From Bacteroidales bacterium (GTDB lineage Bacteria; Bacteroidota; Bacteroidia; Bacteroidales; UBA3663): a stretch of 62,753 bases of DNA. The position numbers and the translations under genes are program-made. The notes under the pieces are model-generated. The model saw only the letters and a program-made list of their open reading frames with translations. It made no database searches and had not been told where the DNA came from. The stretch is taken from the NCBI GenBank assembly GCA_017561935.1, contig JAFZBE010000013.1:1-62753 (forward strand). Reading direction: 5' to 3'. This document shows, one piece after another, positions 18,649-27,603 of this stretch; the first letter of the stretch is position 1; each line of letters begins with the position of its first letter.

Positions 18649-20310
18649 ATGAATAAATCCTACACCTCCTATCTGCGCGATGCTTTCACCCAGCACTGGC
18701 AGCTTATGGCCCTAACCGATTACCCGGGCATCCAGCTCAAGTACAATGAAGCCGCACAGAAAATCGCGTCCCTTCACGTATTGTTCCGTGACCTTGGCAT
18801 CAAGCCGGGTGACAAGATAGCTCTGTGTGGCAAGAATTGCAGTTATTGGGCTGTTTGTTTCATTGCCATCACAACCTATGGAGCCGTGGCTGTTCCGCTT
18901 CTGCACGAGTTCACTCCCGACAACATCCAAAAGATTTCAACTCACTCCGAAAGTCGTTTGCTCTTCGTCTCCGACAAGATCTTCAAGGATCTCCAACCCG
19001 AGCAGATGTCAACCATTGAGGTCATTGTCACCATCGATGATCTCAAGATTGTATATGGCAAGGTTGTCAATGTTGAGATTCTGTCTCAGGAATGGGAGGA
19101 ACACAGCAAGGACATCTTTACCGATGCTTTCACCTCCGAGGCATTCTGCAGTAAGTTCTACGAGTACGATGCCGAAGATATGCTGATACTCAATTACACC
19201 AGCGGTACCACCTCCAATCCCAAGGGTGTGATGATACCGACGCGTGCCATCTCTTCTAACATCGAATTCGCCTTTGATCACCTTCCGATGATCAAGCCAG
19301 GAGATAATCTCGTTTCGGTACTCCCCATGGCTCATGCTTACGGCATGGCTTTCGAGTTCCTCTATATGTTCTCGCATGGTGCCAACATCCACTTCCTGAC
19401 CAAGCCACTTTATCCCAATTATATCCTCGCGTCGTTCAAGGAGGTACGTCCCAGGCTTATCATCCTTGTACCCCTCATTATCGAGAAGATTGTACGCAAG
19501 GGTGTATTCCCACAGCTTGAGAAACTCTCCATCAAGACCATGCTCGCTCTGCCGGTGCTGCGTGGTATGGTTCAAAGCAAGCTGCGCCAGAAGCTCATGG
19601 AGACGATGGGTGGCAACTTCTACGAGATTGTAGCAGGCGGTGCCGCAATGAGCCGTGACGTCGAGGATTTCCTTCGCGAAATCAAGTTCCCGTTTACTGT
19701 GGGCTATGGTATGACTGAATGCGCTCCCCTTATCGGATATGCCGACTGGAAGGAGGCTCGCCCAGGTTCATGCGGCAAAGCTGTCGATCGCATGGAAGTA
19801 AAGATCGACAGCACCGATCCGGCCAATGTGGCTGGTGAGATCCTCACTCGTGGCGAACATGTCATGTTGGGTTACTATAAAAAGGAAGAAGAGACACGCG
19901 CCGTCATCGATGCCGACGGATGGCTCCACACGGGCGATATGGGTGTGATGGATAAGGACGGGTTCATCTATATCAAGGGTCGCTGCAAGACCATGTTCCT
20001 TGGCCAGAACGGACAGAACATCTACCCCGAGGATATCGAGTCATTGTTGAATGCCAATCCTTACATCGCCGAGGCTATTGTCGTTCAGCGTGAAGGCAAG
20101 CTTGTAGCTCTTGTATATCCCGACTTCATGAATCGTTCAATCAGCGCCGTCAGGAATGACCCCGCTGCCATCGAAAGGATTATCGACAAGCAGCGTCCCA
20201 GCATTAACAAGAACCTGCCGCAATACGAGCAGGTGGCTCGCTTTGAGATTGTCGAGAAAGAGTTCGAAAAGACACCCAAGAAGAGCATCAAGCGCTTCCT
20301 CTACAAGTAG
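18649..20310 (+). CDS. AMP-forming long-chain acyl-CoA ligase (ANL superfamily)
   Basis: From the ATG at 18649 the protein has 553 residues. It has the P-loop-like motif LNYTSGTTSNPKGVM (about residues 180-194), the A5 motif VGYGMTECAP, the A7 motif GWLHTGDMG and, near the end, the catalytic Lys region TPKKSIKRFLYK. The enzyme activates a fatty acid with ATP to acyl-AMP and then to acyl-CoA. Bacteroidetes homologues are annotated as long-chain fatty-acid CoA ligases. No neighbouring beta-oxidation genes are seen, so a role in phospholipid or exogenous fatty-acid activation is as likely as degradation. A strong intrinsic terminator follows. Confidence 0.9.
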   Translation: MNKSYTSYLRDAFTQHWQLMALTDYPGIQLKYNEAAQKIASLHVLFRDLGIKPGDKIALCGKNCSYWAVCFIAITTYGAVAVPLLHEFTPDNIQKISTHSESRLLFVSDKIFKDLQPEQMSTIEVIVTIDDLKIVYGKVVNVEILSQEWEEHSKDIFTDAFTSEAFCSKFYEYDAEDMLILNYTSGTTSNPKGVMIPTRAISSNIEFAFDHLPMIKPGDNLVSVLPMAHAYGMAFEFLYMFSHGANIHFLTKPLYPNYILASFKEVRPRLIILVPLIIEKIVRKGVFPQLEKLSIKTMLALPVLRGMVQSKLRQKLMETMGGNFYEIVAGGAAMSRDVEDFLREIKFPFTVGYGMTECAPLIGYADWKEARPGSCGKAVDRMEVKIDSTDPANVAGEILTRGEHVMLGYYKKEEETRAVIDADGWLHTGDMGVMDKDGFIYIKGRCKTMFLGQNGQNIYPEDIESLLNANPYIAEAIVVQREGKLVALVYPDFMNRSISAVRNDPAAIERIIDKQRPSINKNLPQYEQVARFEIVEKEFEKTPKKSIKRFLYK

Positions 20311-20315
20311 AAAAG

Positions 20316-20355
20316 AAGATGGTGGAGAAGGACAAGTCCTCTCCACCATCTTTTT
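20316..20355 (+). terminator. Strong bidirectional terminator between the acyl-CoA ligase and dehydrogenase genes
   Basis: AGATGGTGGAG-A-AGGAC pairs with GTCCTCTCCACCATCT around a two-base loop, giving 16 bp with one bulge. It is flanked by A-rich sequence on the left and TTTTT on the right, between two convergent genes. Confidence 0.9.
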
Positions 20356-20384
20356 CAATCGGCTATAAAGTTTCTTTTTCTTCC

Positions 20385-21365
20385 TCAAAGAAAGGCCTGC
20401 GCCGCTTGATTGGCTTCACGAATGGTATCAACAGAGTGTCGGAACTGAACCATCTCGTCATCGGTGAGATGCAGGTCAATGATTTCGCGAACCCCTTCTC
20501 CTCCGATGATAGCAGGTACGCTGGTGAAGACGTTGCTGAAACCGTAGTGTCCTTCCAGATAGGTGCAGACTGGTATGACACGGCACTCGTCATAAAGGAT
20601 GGCACGGGCAATGGCGATGGCCGATGAGGCAATGCCGTAGTTGGTAAAGCCTTTCTTATTGACCACCTTAGGACCAGCCACTTGTACCTTCTTGAGAATA
20701 CTTTCGTAAGTGTGGTCGGCAAAGCGGTCGGGGTTGTCGGCCTTGATGGTATCCATCGACTTGCCACCTACACTAGCGATGCTCCAAGGGATGAATTCCG
20801 TGGGGCCATGCTCTCCGATGACATAAGCATTGATGCTATGGGGATCGACGTTGATGATTTCACCGAGGATGCACTTGAGACGTGCAGTGTCAAGCGACGT
20901 GCCTGTGCCGATAACGCGGTTGCTGGGCAGGCCTGATAGTCGCCAGATGAGTTGTGTGATGGTGTCGAGTGGATTGGTGATGGTGATGATGTAGCCGTTA
21001 AAACCTGAACGCATAAGGTTCTCTATAGCTGGACGCACCATCTGACAGGCAACTTCGAGGATGGAGCTGCGTATGACATTGCCTTCTGCATCTCGTTTGA
21101 GCATGTTTTGTGGTGTGCCTAAGCAGATGATGGCGATGTTGGCATCGCCGCAGTCCTTGTATTCGCCGGCTCTTACCTTCATATTGCGTCCCATGTATTC
21201 GATGCTGTGGCGCAAGTCCATGGCTTCGCCGATGGCTTTGGTAATATTGACGTCCACGAGGACAAGGTCATCGCAGATTCCCTGATTGATGAGCCCGTAG
21301 CATACAGCCGACCCTACGGCTCCAATGCCGATAACAGCTATCTTGTGTCTGTGATTGAGTGACAT
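20385..21365 (-). CDS. L-lactate/malate dehydrogenase family protein
   Basis: The 326-residue protein has the NAD-binding motif GIGAVGSAV (about residues 13-21), the ITNPLDTITQ strand, the arginine motif GTGTSLDTARLK and the catalytic His in VIGEHGPTEF. The substrate loop GTPQNMLKRD has Gln at the position that marks lactate over malate dehydrogenases. The residue after HG, usually Asp or Asn, is Pro, so a 2-hydroxyacid other than lactate (for example hydroxyisocaproate) is possible. It should reduce pyruvate or a related oxoacid with NADH in fermentation. A perfect promoter lies at 21417-21448. Confidence 0.85.
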   Translation of the reverse strand: MSLNHRHKIAVIGIGAVGSAVCYGLINQGICDDLVLVDVNITKAIGEAMDLRHSIEYMGRNMKVRAGEYKDCGDANIAIICLGTPQNMLKRDAEGNVIRSSILEVACQMVRPAIENLMRSGFNGYIITITNPLDTITQLIWRLSGLPSNRVIGTGTSLDTARLKCILGEIINVDPHSINAYVIGEHGPTEFIPWSIASVGGKSMDTIKADNPDRFADHTYESILKKVQVAGPKVVNKKGFTNYGIASSAIAIARAILYDECRVIPVCTYLEGHYGFSNVFTSVPAIIGGEGVREIIDLHLTDDEMVQFRHSVDTIREANQAAQAFL

Positions 21366-21416
21366 GGCAGATTGGTATTATTTGTTTTTGTATAAGCGAA
21401 TATTGATTTCTCGGTG

Positions 21417-21448
21417 CAAAAATAATGATAAAATTCGAAATATGCAAA
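21417..21448 (-). promoter_or_regulatory. Promoter of the dehydrogenase gene
   Basis: The minus strand reads TTTG (21445-21448), 20 nt, TATTTTTG (21417-21424), a perfect consensus. The leader would be about 46 nt. Confidence 0.78.
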
Positions 21449-21601
21449 CATTGGACAAAGGAATTGACATTACTGAATGAATTTTCATCCAAAACATAGA
21501 AAATGGAAACAACGTTATGCGAAGAGATTGCTCACAATACAATAGCCCGCACATCATGACGATGTGCGGGCATTGATTTAATGGATAAACATAAGGAGCG
21601 A

Positions 21602-22798
21602 TTAGAACTTATATTCCACGAAAGCCTCGATGGCTTCGTAGCTGGCCAGACCTAGAGCATCGTAGCGGTTGGCGGTGTCGCGGTTGCGGTCTTCAGCACG
21701 TTGCCAAAAGAGTCGTTCGTCACCACCCAGGAACGGTGCAAACTCCATCTGCGACTGGTGCTTGAGAATCGAGTTGCGTTTCTCGCGCAGTTCCTCAGGG
21801 CTCATTGGTACGGCCATCTCGATGTCCTCGATTTCCCATTCGGCCCAGGCACCGCGATACATCCAGATGCGGCACTCCTTGAGCCACTCGGCTTCGGCTT
21901 GACGTTCCAGATCGATGGCAGCCAATACGGCATCGGTGCAAATACGATGGGTGCCATGTGGGTCGGCAAGGTCGGCAGCAATGAATATCTGGTTGGGCTT
22001 TATCTCGCGAAGCACGTCGAGTATCTTCTGAACATCGTCCATTGTGAGCGCTTTCTTGATGATGCGGCCGGTCTCGTAGAACGGTAGATCGAGGAAGTGG
22101 ATTTTCTGTTTGGGTACACCGTTGTATTCGCAAGCGATGCGAGCTTCGCCGCGGCGAATCAAGCCCTTGAGCGTAAGTACGTCCTTGTTGTCGGCTTCAT
22201 CTTCTTTCTTGTTCTTGAGGAAGCGTTTCACCTCTGTGTACTTGGCACGTACCACCTCATCCTTGCTGTCGGCAAAGAGTTGGTTGAATCCATTGACGAA
22301 GTGCATGAAGCGGCGCACTTCCTCGTCGCCTACGGCAATATTGCCCGATGTTTCGTAGCAGATGTGTACATCATGACCTTGCTGCACAAGGCGGCGCACC
22401 GTGCCACCCATAGAGATGACGTCATCGTCGGGATGGGGTGAAAAGACGACTACGCGCTTGGGATAGGGGTTGGCTCGTTCAGGACGCTGCGAGTCATCGG
22501 CATTGGGCTTGCCGCCCGGCCATCCAGTGATGGTATGCTGAAGTTTGTTGAAGATGAAAAGATTGGCATATTCGGCTTTGCCGAACTCTTCGAGCAGTTC
22601 GCGCAGATTGTTCTTCTCGTAGTCGAGAGCGGTGAGTTTGAGCACGGGTTTGCCCACGCGCTCACTGAGCCAGATGATGGCACGCTTCTTCATGCGTTCA
22701 GTCCACTTGGTTTTCTTTCCGTATGCCCACGGGTAGCGGGCTTCATCCTCCTCTTCAGGAGTGACGAGCTTGTTGGTCAGATGAAGGTTCAATTTCAT
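21602..22798 (-). CDS. Stand-alone PIG-L/LmbE-type deacetylase (C-terminal half of Bacteroidetes NagB-like fusions)
   Basis: From the ATG at 22798 the protein has 398 residues. It carries the zinc motif HPDDDVISMGGT and the second metal site DPHGTH of the GlcNAc-PI/PIG-L de-N-acetylase family, with no signal peptide. The stretch from residue about 85 (FNKLQHTITGWPGGKPNADD) is, from memory, characteristic of long Bacteroidetes glucosamine-6-phosphate deaminase-like proteins, in which a NagB domain precedes this part. Here that NagB part is absent, and a perfect promoter sits at 22850-22881 where it would be. The start at 22852 falls inside the -7 box and is rejected. The substrate is probably an N-acetylated amino sugar. 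Confidence 0.82.
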   Translation of the reverse strand: MKLNLHLTNKLVTPEEEDEARYPWAYGKKTKWTERMKKRAIIWLSERVGKPVLKLTALDYEKNNLRELLEEFGKAEYANLFIFNKLQHTITGWPGGKPNADDSQRPERANPYPKRVVVFSPHPDDDVISMGGTVRRLVQQGHDVHICYETSGNIAVGDEEVRRFMHFVNGFNQLFADSKDEVVRAKYTEVKRFLKNKKEDEADNKDVLTLKGLIRRGEARIACEYNGVPKQKIHFLDLPFYETGRIIKKALTMDDVQKILDVLREIKPNQIFIAADLADPHGTHRICTDAVLAAIDLERQAEAEWLKECRIWMYRGAWAEWEIEDIEMAVPMSPEELREKRNSILKHQSQMEFAPFLGGDERLFWQRAEDRNRDTANRYDALGLASYEAIEAFVEYKF

Positions 22799-22849
22799 AG
22801 TTCTAAATATTATAGGTAATTTATTTAGTTCATGAATATTTTTGCGGTG

Positions 22850-22881
22850 CAAATATAGGCATCTTTTTGGAAATATCCAAA
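22850..22881 (-). promoter_or_regulatory. Promoter of the PIG-L gene
   Basis: The minus strand reads TTTG (22878-22881), 20 nt, TATATTTG (22850-22857), a perfect consensus. Transcription would start near 22844, 46 nt before the ATG. Confidence 0.78.
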
Positions 22882-22978
22882 TTTTTTGGCAATAAAAGAA
22901 AGAATAGGCCTTTATAGTGCAAAATCCTGTAGAAATGTAACATATTTGTCGTTGATTTGATGAATTTACAGTTCTGGT

Positions 22979-23010
22979 GTTGCAAGTTCTTTCAGAAATG
23001 ATTATATTTG
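22979..23010 (+). promoter_or_regulatory. Promoter of the GH51-GH16 pair
   Basis: GTTG (22979-22982; consensus TTTG), 20 nt, TATATTTG (23003-23010). It places the transcript start near 23016, just before the ATG at 23040. Confidence 0.68.
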
Positions 23011-23039
23011 CAGCAGTTTCTCATCTTAATTCTATAGGT

Positions 23040-25022
23040 ATGAAAAAAACTGTTCTTTTCAGCGCATGCCTTCTGGCAGTCGCAAGCGTTTGGGCACAAC
23101 GCCCCATGACGCCTCCTTCCGGAGGCAAAGCCATTAGTGATCACTTGATCGGAATCTTTTTCGAGGACATCAGCAATGCAGCCGACGGCGGACTCTACGC
23201 CGAATTGGTACAGAACGGCGCCTTCGAATACAGTGCTGGAGACCGTGACGGTTGGGGTCCGGGTACCTCGTGGCGTTTCATTCGTCCTGGACACTCAGCT
23301 GGAACTATCACAACTTTACAGGCCAATCCTGTGCACCCCAACAATCTGAACTACATGCGTATCCTTGTGGAACGTGTGGGACATTATTATGACTTCAATG
23401 GTTGGACCGGTGTGGGCATCCAAAACGATGGTTTCAATGGGATGAATGTCAAGGCTGGAGCCAAGTATGATTTCAGTGCATTCGTGCGCAATGTAAGTGG
23501 TGATGCCAAGGAGGTGCGTGTCGCCCTTGTGGTGCCTGGCAGGGAGCAGAAGTTGATTGCCGACCAAACTTTCACCGTTGCTAACAAGGATTGGCAATCC
23601 ATCGAGGGTACTCTTGAGGCAACAGCCGACTGTGCTAATGCCGTCCTCCAGATTCTTGTACTTACCAAGGGGGAGATGGACATCGATGTGGTGTCGCTTA
23701 TGCCCGAAGATACGTTCATGGGTCATGGCCTACGCAAGGATCTTGCCGAGACGTTACAAGGCATGCATCCACGCTTCATGCGTTTCCCTGGTGGCTGCGT
23801 AGTGCATGGAGGTGGCGACGGTTTCTGGGATACTTATCGTTGGAAGACGACCATCGGCCCTAAGTATCAGCGCAAGCCCATCAAGAACACATGGAATTAC
23901 CACCAGAGCATGGGTCTGGGTTACTTCGAATATTTCCAGTTCTGTGAGGATATTGGTATGGAGCCACTTCCCATCCTGCCTTGTGGTGTAAGCTGCCAGG
24001 GCGTCAACGGAGGTTGGGGCATGAAGGACCAGGCTCAGGAGGCCTGTCCGATGTCTGAGATGGACGAATGGGTTGATGAATGTCTCGATCTCATCGAGTG
24101 GGCCAATGGAGATGCTACTACCAAGTGGGGCCGTCTCCGCGCTGAGGCCGGACATCCCGAGCCATTCAACCTTAAGTATTTGGGCATTGGAAACGAGGAG
24201 CGTATCTCTCCCGAGTTTATGGAGCGTTTCAAGTACATTTATGACAAGGTGGTGGCTGCTCATCCTGAGATTATCATCGTGGGTACTGCTGGTCCCGGTT
24301 CGCATCCCGGTAATCGCGACTATGATACTGCTTGGAAATTTGCCGAGGAAATCGGTCTCCCCATCATCGACGAGCACTATTACGAGCCCACCAAGTATTA
24401 CTTCGACAGCCGTCAGTATGACAACTATCCGCGCGACCGCAAGACCAAGGTTTATTTGGGCGAATATTCTGCTCAGAACCGTGGACGTGACAATCAACTG
24501 CTCGATGCCCTTGCAGAGGCCGTTTATCTGATGCATGTCGAGCGCAATGCCGACATTGTCGAGATGACTTCTTATGCTCCGCTCTTTGCAAGCAAGGACA
24601 ATCGCAACTGGACACCCGACCTCATTTATTTCGATACCCAGCGTGTTTTCCCGACGTGCAGCTATTATGTACAGCAGATGTTTGGTGAGTCGGCCGGACA
24701 GTATTACTACGGAGACTGCGTCACCATCGAGGATGCAGACAAGTATAAAGGTCAAAGCGTTGTCCTCAATGTGAAGACGCGAGAGCTCTTCGTCAAGGTG
24801 TGCAATGCAACTGCAGACAAGAAAGTTGCCACACTTAACCTCTCCCGCTTCAAGAGCATGAAAAAGGTGGCTGAGCGTACTGTTCTTTCCGGCCGTCCCG
24901 ACGACCAGAATACCTTCGACCAACTGACTGTCGCTCCCGTTCGCGATACCATCAAGGTGAAATCGCGTATGACTCTCGACATCGAGCCTTACAGCTTTGT
25001 CATGCTAAAGATCAAGTTGTGA
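23040..25022 (+). CDS. GH51 alpha-L-arabinofuranosidase
   Basis: From the ATG at 23040 (660 residues) a signal peptide ends at VWAQ (residue 20). An N-terminal carbohydrate-binding-like beta domain is followed by the (beta/alpha)8 domain, with RFMRFPGGCVVHG, acid/base Glu386 in GIGNEE and nucleophile Glu475 in YLGEYSA. A C-terminal beta-sandwich ends IEPYSFVMLKIKL. GH51 enzymes release arabinofuranose from arabinan or arabinoxylan in the periplasm. An in-frame TTG or ATG upstream (22977) would lie in the promoter. It is followed by the GH16 gene after 20 nt of low-complexity DNA. Confidence 0.92.
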   Translation: MKKTVLFSACLLAVASVWAQRPMTPPSGGKAISDHLIGIFFEDISNAADGGLYAELVQNGAFEYSAGDRDGWGPGTSWRFIRPGHSAGTITTLQANPVHPNNLNYMRILVERVGHYYDFNGWTGVGIQNDGFNGMNVKAGAKYDFSAFVRNVSGDAKEVRVALVVPGREQKLIADQTFTVANKDWQSIEGTLEATADCANAVLQILVLTKGEMDIDVVSLMPEDTFMGHGLRKDLAETLQGMHPRFMRFPGGCVVHGGGDGFWDTYRWKTTIGPKYQRKPIKNTWNYHQSMGLGYFEYFQFCEDIGMEPLPILPCGVSCQGVNGGWGMKDQAQEACPMSEMDEWVDECLDLIEWANGDATTKWGRLRAEAGHPEPFNLKYLGIGNEERISPEFMERFKYIYDKVVAAHPEIIIVGTAGPGSHPGNRDYDTAWKFAEEIGLPIIDEHYYEPTKYYFDSRQYDNYPRDRKTKVYLGEYSAQNRGRDNQLLDALAEAVYLMHVERNADIVEMTSYAPLFASKDNRNWTPDLIYFDTQRVFPTCSYYVQQMFGESAGQYYYGDCVTIEDADKYKGQSVVLNVKTRELFVKVCNATADKKVATLNLSRFKSMKKVAERTVLSGRPDDQNTFDQLTVAPVRDTIKVKSRMTLDIEPYSFVMLKIKL

Positions 25023-25042
25023 GGTTATAAGAATATGAGGTT

Positions 25043-25990
25043 ATGAGGTTGATTCATTGTGATAAAATTGGTTTTCCACTTGCAATCGCTCTCTTCAGTC
25101 TGATGGTTTCTGCCTATGGTCAGAGCAAGGAGCGGACCGACCCCAACAATATTCCCCAGTACAAGGGCTACACGTTGGTGTGGTACGATGAATTTGAGGA
25201 AGAAGGAAGGCCGGGCAAGGACTGGTCTTACGAGACGGGCTTTGTGCGAAACGAGGAGCTGCAGTACTATCAGGCCGACAATGCCACAGTGCACGATGGT
25301 GTACTCGATATCGAAGGGCGCGTCGAGCGGGTGATGAACAAGAAGTACTACCCGCAGGTCGATAATTGGCGCCACAACCGTCGTTATGCTGACTACTCGT
25401 CGGCCAGTCTTACCACGCAGGGCTCCCATGCCTTCCGTTATGGTCGGTTCGAGATACGAGCCAAGATTCCCACAGCGTCAGGCTCTTGGCCGGCCATCTG
25501 GCTGTTGGGCAACAAGCACGAATGGCCCGAATGCGGTGAGATTGACATCATGGAGTACTATATAAAGTATGGTGCTCCAGGCATCTTGGCCAATGCCTGC
25601 TGGGGTGGCACAAAACGCTACAACGGACAGTGGGACGAAGGTTATGTGCCTGTCAGCCATTTTACCAAAAAGGATCCTCAGTGGACTGAAAAGTTCCACA
25701 CCTGGCGGCTCGATTGGACTCCCAAGTACCTCAAGATCTATGTTGATGGTGAACTGCTCAATACCATCGAGCTGCGGAAGACCCGCAACATGGGCTGGCA
25801 AGGTAATCGCATGAATCCATTCAAGTCCGACGAAGAAGATTTCGGCCTTTATTTGATTCTCAATCTTGCTCTGGGGCGTAATGGCGGAACACCTGACAAC
25901 AAGCTTTATCCTATCCATTATCTTGTCGATTTTGTGCGGGTCTATCAACCCGCAAGGGCTTCCTACGAGTGCCGACACATTTGCAAGTGA
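25043..25990 (+). CDS. GH16 beta-glucanase (laminarinase-type)
   Basis: This 315-residue secreted enzyme has its hydrophobic signal around residues 10-26 (FPLAIALFSLMVSAYGQ). The catalytic signature is GEIDIMEY, with Glu166 the nucleophile, Asp168 the helper and Glu171 the acid/base. The substrate-cleft motifs SGSWPAIWLLG and YGRFEIRAK are present, and the met-containing IMEY is typical of beta-1,3- or mixed-linked glucanases. It is probably co-transcribed with GH51, and the pair suggests use of cereal or fungal wall glycans. The ATG at 25043 lies within the low-complexity run gaggttatgaggtt. Confidence 0.9.
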   Translation: MRLIHCDKIGFPLAIALFSLMVSAYGQSKERTDPNNIPQYKGYTLVWYDEFEEEGRPGKDWSYETGFVRNEELQYYQADNATVHDGVLDIEGRVERVMNKKYYPQVDNWRHNRRYADYSSASLTTQGSHAFRYGRFEIRAKIPTASGSWPAIWLLGNKHEWPECGEIDIMEYYIKYGAPGILANACWGGTKRYNGQWDEGYVPVSHFTKKDPQWTEKFHTWRLDWTPKYLKIYVDGELLNTIELRKTRNMGWQGNRMNPFKSDEEDFGLYLILNLALGRNGGTPDNKLYPIHYLVDFVRVYQPARASYECRHICK

Positions 25991-26012
25991 TTACAGTTGA
26001 ACACGAAAAAAC

Positions 26013-26045
26013 GCAAGGGTCGCGACATCTCGTCGTGGCCCTTGC
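26013..26045 (+). terminator. Hairpin terminator between GH16 and aspA
   Basis: GCAAGGG (26013-26019) pairs with CCCTTGC (26039-26045), with an inner CGAC/GTCG step, between convergent genes. It may serve both strands. Confidence 0.65.
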
Positions 26046-26077
26046 TGTCAATATTATTATTATGTAAAAGCTATAGT

Positions 26078-27496
26078 TTATTTCTTATGACTGAATTTTT
26101 GTGATTGGAGCATATTTACAGGATCAAGAGCTGCATCGAGTTCCTCCTTGGTCATCAGGCCCTTCTCAAGCACGATGTCATATACCGAGCGATTGGTCTC
26201 GTTGGCCTCCTTGGCCACCTTTGTGCTGTTCTTGTAGCCGATGATGGGGTTGAGGGCTGTAACGATGCCGATCGAGTTCTTAACCATCTCCTTGCAGTGC
26301 TCCTTGTTGACGGTGATGCCGAGGATACACTTCTCGGTGAGGGTGTTGATGGCATTGGTCATCCAGGTCACGCTCTCGAAGATACACTGGGTGATGACGG
26401 GCTCCATCACGTTGAGCTCGAGCTGGCCGTGTTCGGCAGCTACAGTTACGGCTGTGTCGTTGCCAATCACCTTGAAGCAGGTCTGGTTGACCACCTCGGG
26501 GATGACAGGATTAACCTTGCCAGGCATGATTGACGAACCAGGAGCCATGGCGGGTAGGTTGATCTCGTGCAGACCGCAGCGAGGACCGGAAGCCATGAGA
26601 CGCAGGTCACTACAGATCTTCGACAACTTCACAGCCAGACGCTTCAATGCACCCGAGTAGCTGACGTATGCACCTGTATCAGGGGTAGCTTCTACGAGGT
26701 CGTGAGCAGCGATGAAGCTCTCACCGGTGAGCTTGCTAAGGTTGGCAGCGCAGAGCTTGGCAAAGCCGGGAGCCGCATTCAAACCAGTGCCGATGGCGGT
26801 GCCGCCCATGTTGATCTCGAGCAGCAGGTTAATGTTGCGACCCAGATTGAGGATCTCCTCCTCGAGGTTTGTAGCATAGGCGTTGAACTCCTGTCCGAAG
26901 GTCATCGGCACGGCATCCTGGATCTGTGTGCGGCCCATCTTGATGTCGTTCTGATACTCTTCTGCCTTGTAGCGGAATGCCGAAATCAGCCCTGTGAGGG
27001 CGCCGATGAGAGACTTGTTCATGCGTATGAATGCGTAACGGAAGGAGGTCGGATAAGCATCATTGGTTGACTGTCCACAGTTCACGTGGTCATTGGGTGA
27101 AATGATGGTGTATTCGCCTTTCTTGTGTCCGAGTATCTCGAGTGCGCGGTTGGCAATCACCTCGTTGGCATTCATGTTCACCGAAGTTCCGGCACCACCC
27201 TGCATCATATCTACGGGGAAGTCTCTGTGGAACTTGCCGTCGATGATTTCGCGGCAGGCCTGCTCGATGGCTCCTGCAATCTCATCATTGATGACACCCA
27301 GCGTATGGTTGGTCTGGATGGCAGCCAACTTGACGTAAGCGATGGCAATGATGAAGTCGGGGAAGTGGTACATCCTTCGCGACGAGATCTGGTAGTTGTT
27401 GAGGGCACGTTGTGTTTGTACGCCATAGTAGGCGTCTTCTGGTACCTTGAGCTCACCGATAAGGTCAGACTCAACACGGTATTTTACTTCACTCAT
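26078..27496 (-). CDS. aspA: Aspartate ammonia-lyase (aspartase)
   Basis: The 472-residue protein belongs to the aspartase/fumarase superfamily. It has PVDMMQGGAGTSVNMNANEV, close to the aspartase sequence at that site, then SPNDHVNCGQSTNDAYPT and the catalytic Ser loop GSSIMPGKVNP (about residues 320-330). It deaminates L-aspartate to fumarate and ammonia. It is the last gene of a leftward operon with dcuB, ansB and a porin, so it probably feeds fumarate respiration from asparagine and aspartate. Fumarase C is the alternative, but operon partners and the GGAGTSVNMN motif favour aspartase. Confidence 0.93.
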   Translation of the reverse strand: MSEVKYRVESDLIGELKVPEDAYYGVQTQRALNNYQISSRRMYHFPDFIIAIAYVKLAAIQTNHTLGVINDEIAGAIEQACREIIDGKFHRDFPVDMMQGGAGTSVNMNANEVIANRALEILGHKKGEYTIISPNDHVNCGQSTNDAYPTSFRYAFIRMNKSLIGALTGLISAFRYKAEEYQNDIKMGRTQIQDAVPMTFGQEFNAYATNLEEEILNLGRNINLLLEINMGGTAIGTGLNAAPGFAKLCAANLSKLTGESFIAAHDLVEATPDTGAYVSYSGALKRLAVKLSKICSDLRLMASGPRCGLHEINLPAMAPGSSIMPGKVNPVIPEVVNQTCFKVIGNDTAVTVAAEHGQLELNVMEPVITQCIFESVTWMTNAINTLTEKCILGITVNKEHCKEMVKNSIGIVTALNPIIGYKNSTKVAKEANETNRSVYDIVLEKGLMTKEELDAALDPVNMLQSQKFSHKK

Positions 27497-27548
27497 GGTT
27501 AATTTTGGGATTAGTGTTGATGATTTAGATATTTTTTGCAGTAATCTA

Positions 27549-27591
27549 GATGCTCTAGAAATTCTAGATAGTCTAGATAATCTAGAGCATC
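27549..27591 (-). repeat. CTAGA-rich hairpin between the porin gene and aspA
   Basis: GATGCTCTAGA (27549-27559) pairs perfectly with TCTAGAGCATC (27581-27591). The 21-nt interior holds further TCTAGA/TCTAGA words that can form an inner hairpin. It lies 11 nt after the porin stop codon, inside the operon. Confidence 0.75.
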
Positions 27592-27603
27592 AGGAGAGAA
27601 TCA

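Noticed and set aside
23754..24923. 389-codon minus-strand ORF opposite GH51
   Set aside because: It is a shadow frame created by codon bias; it has no motif and no promoter.
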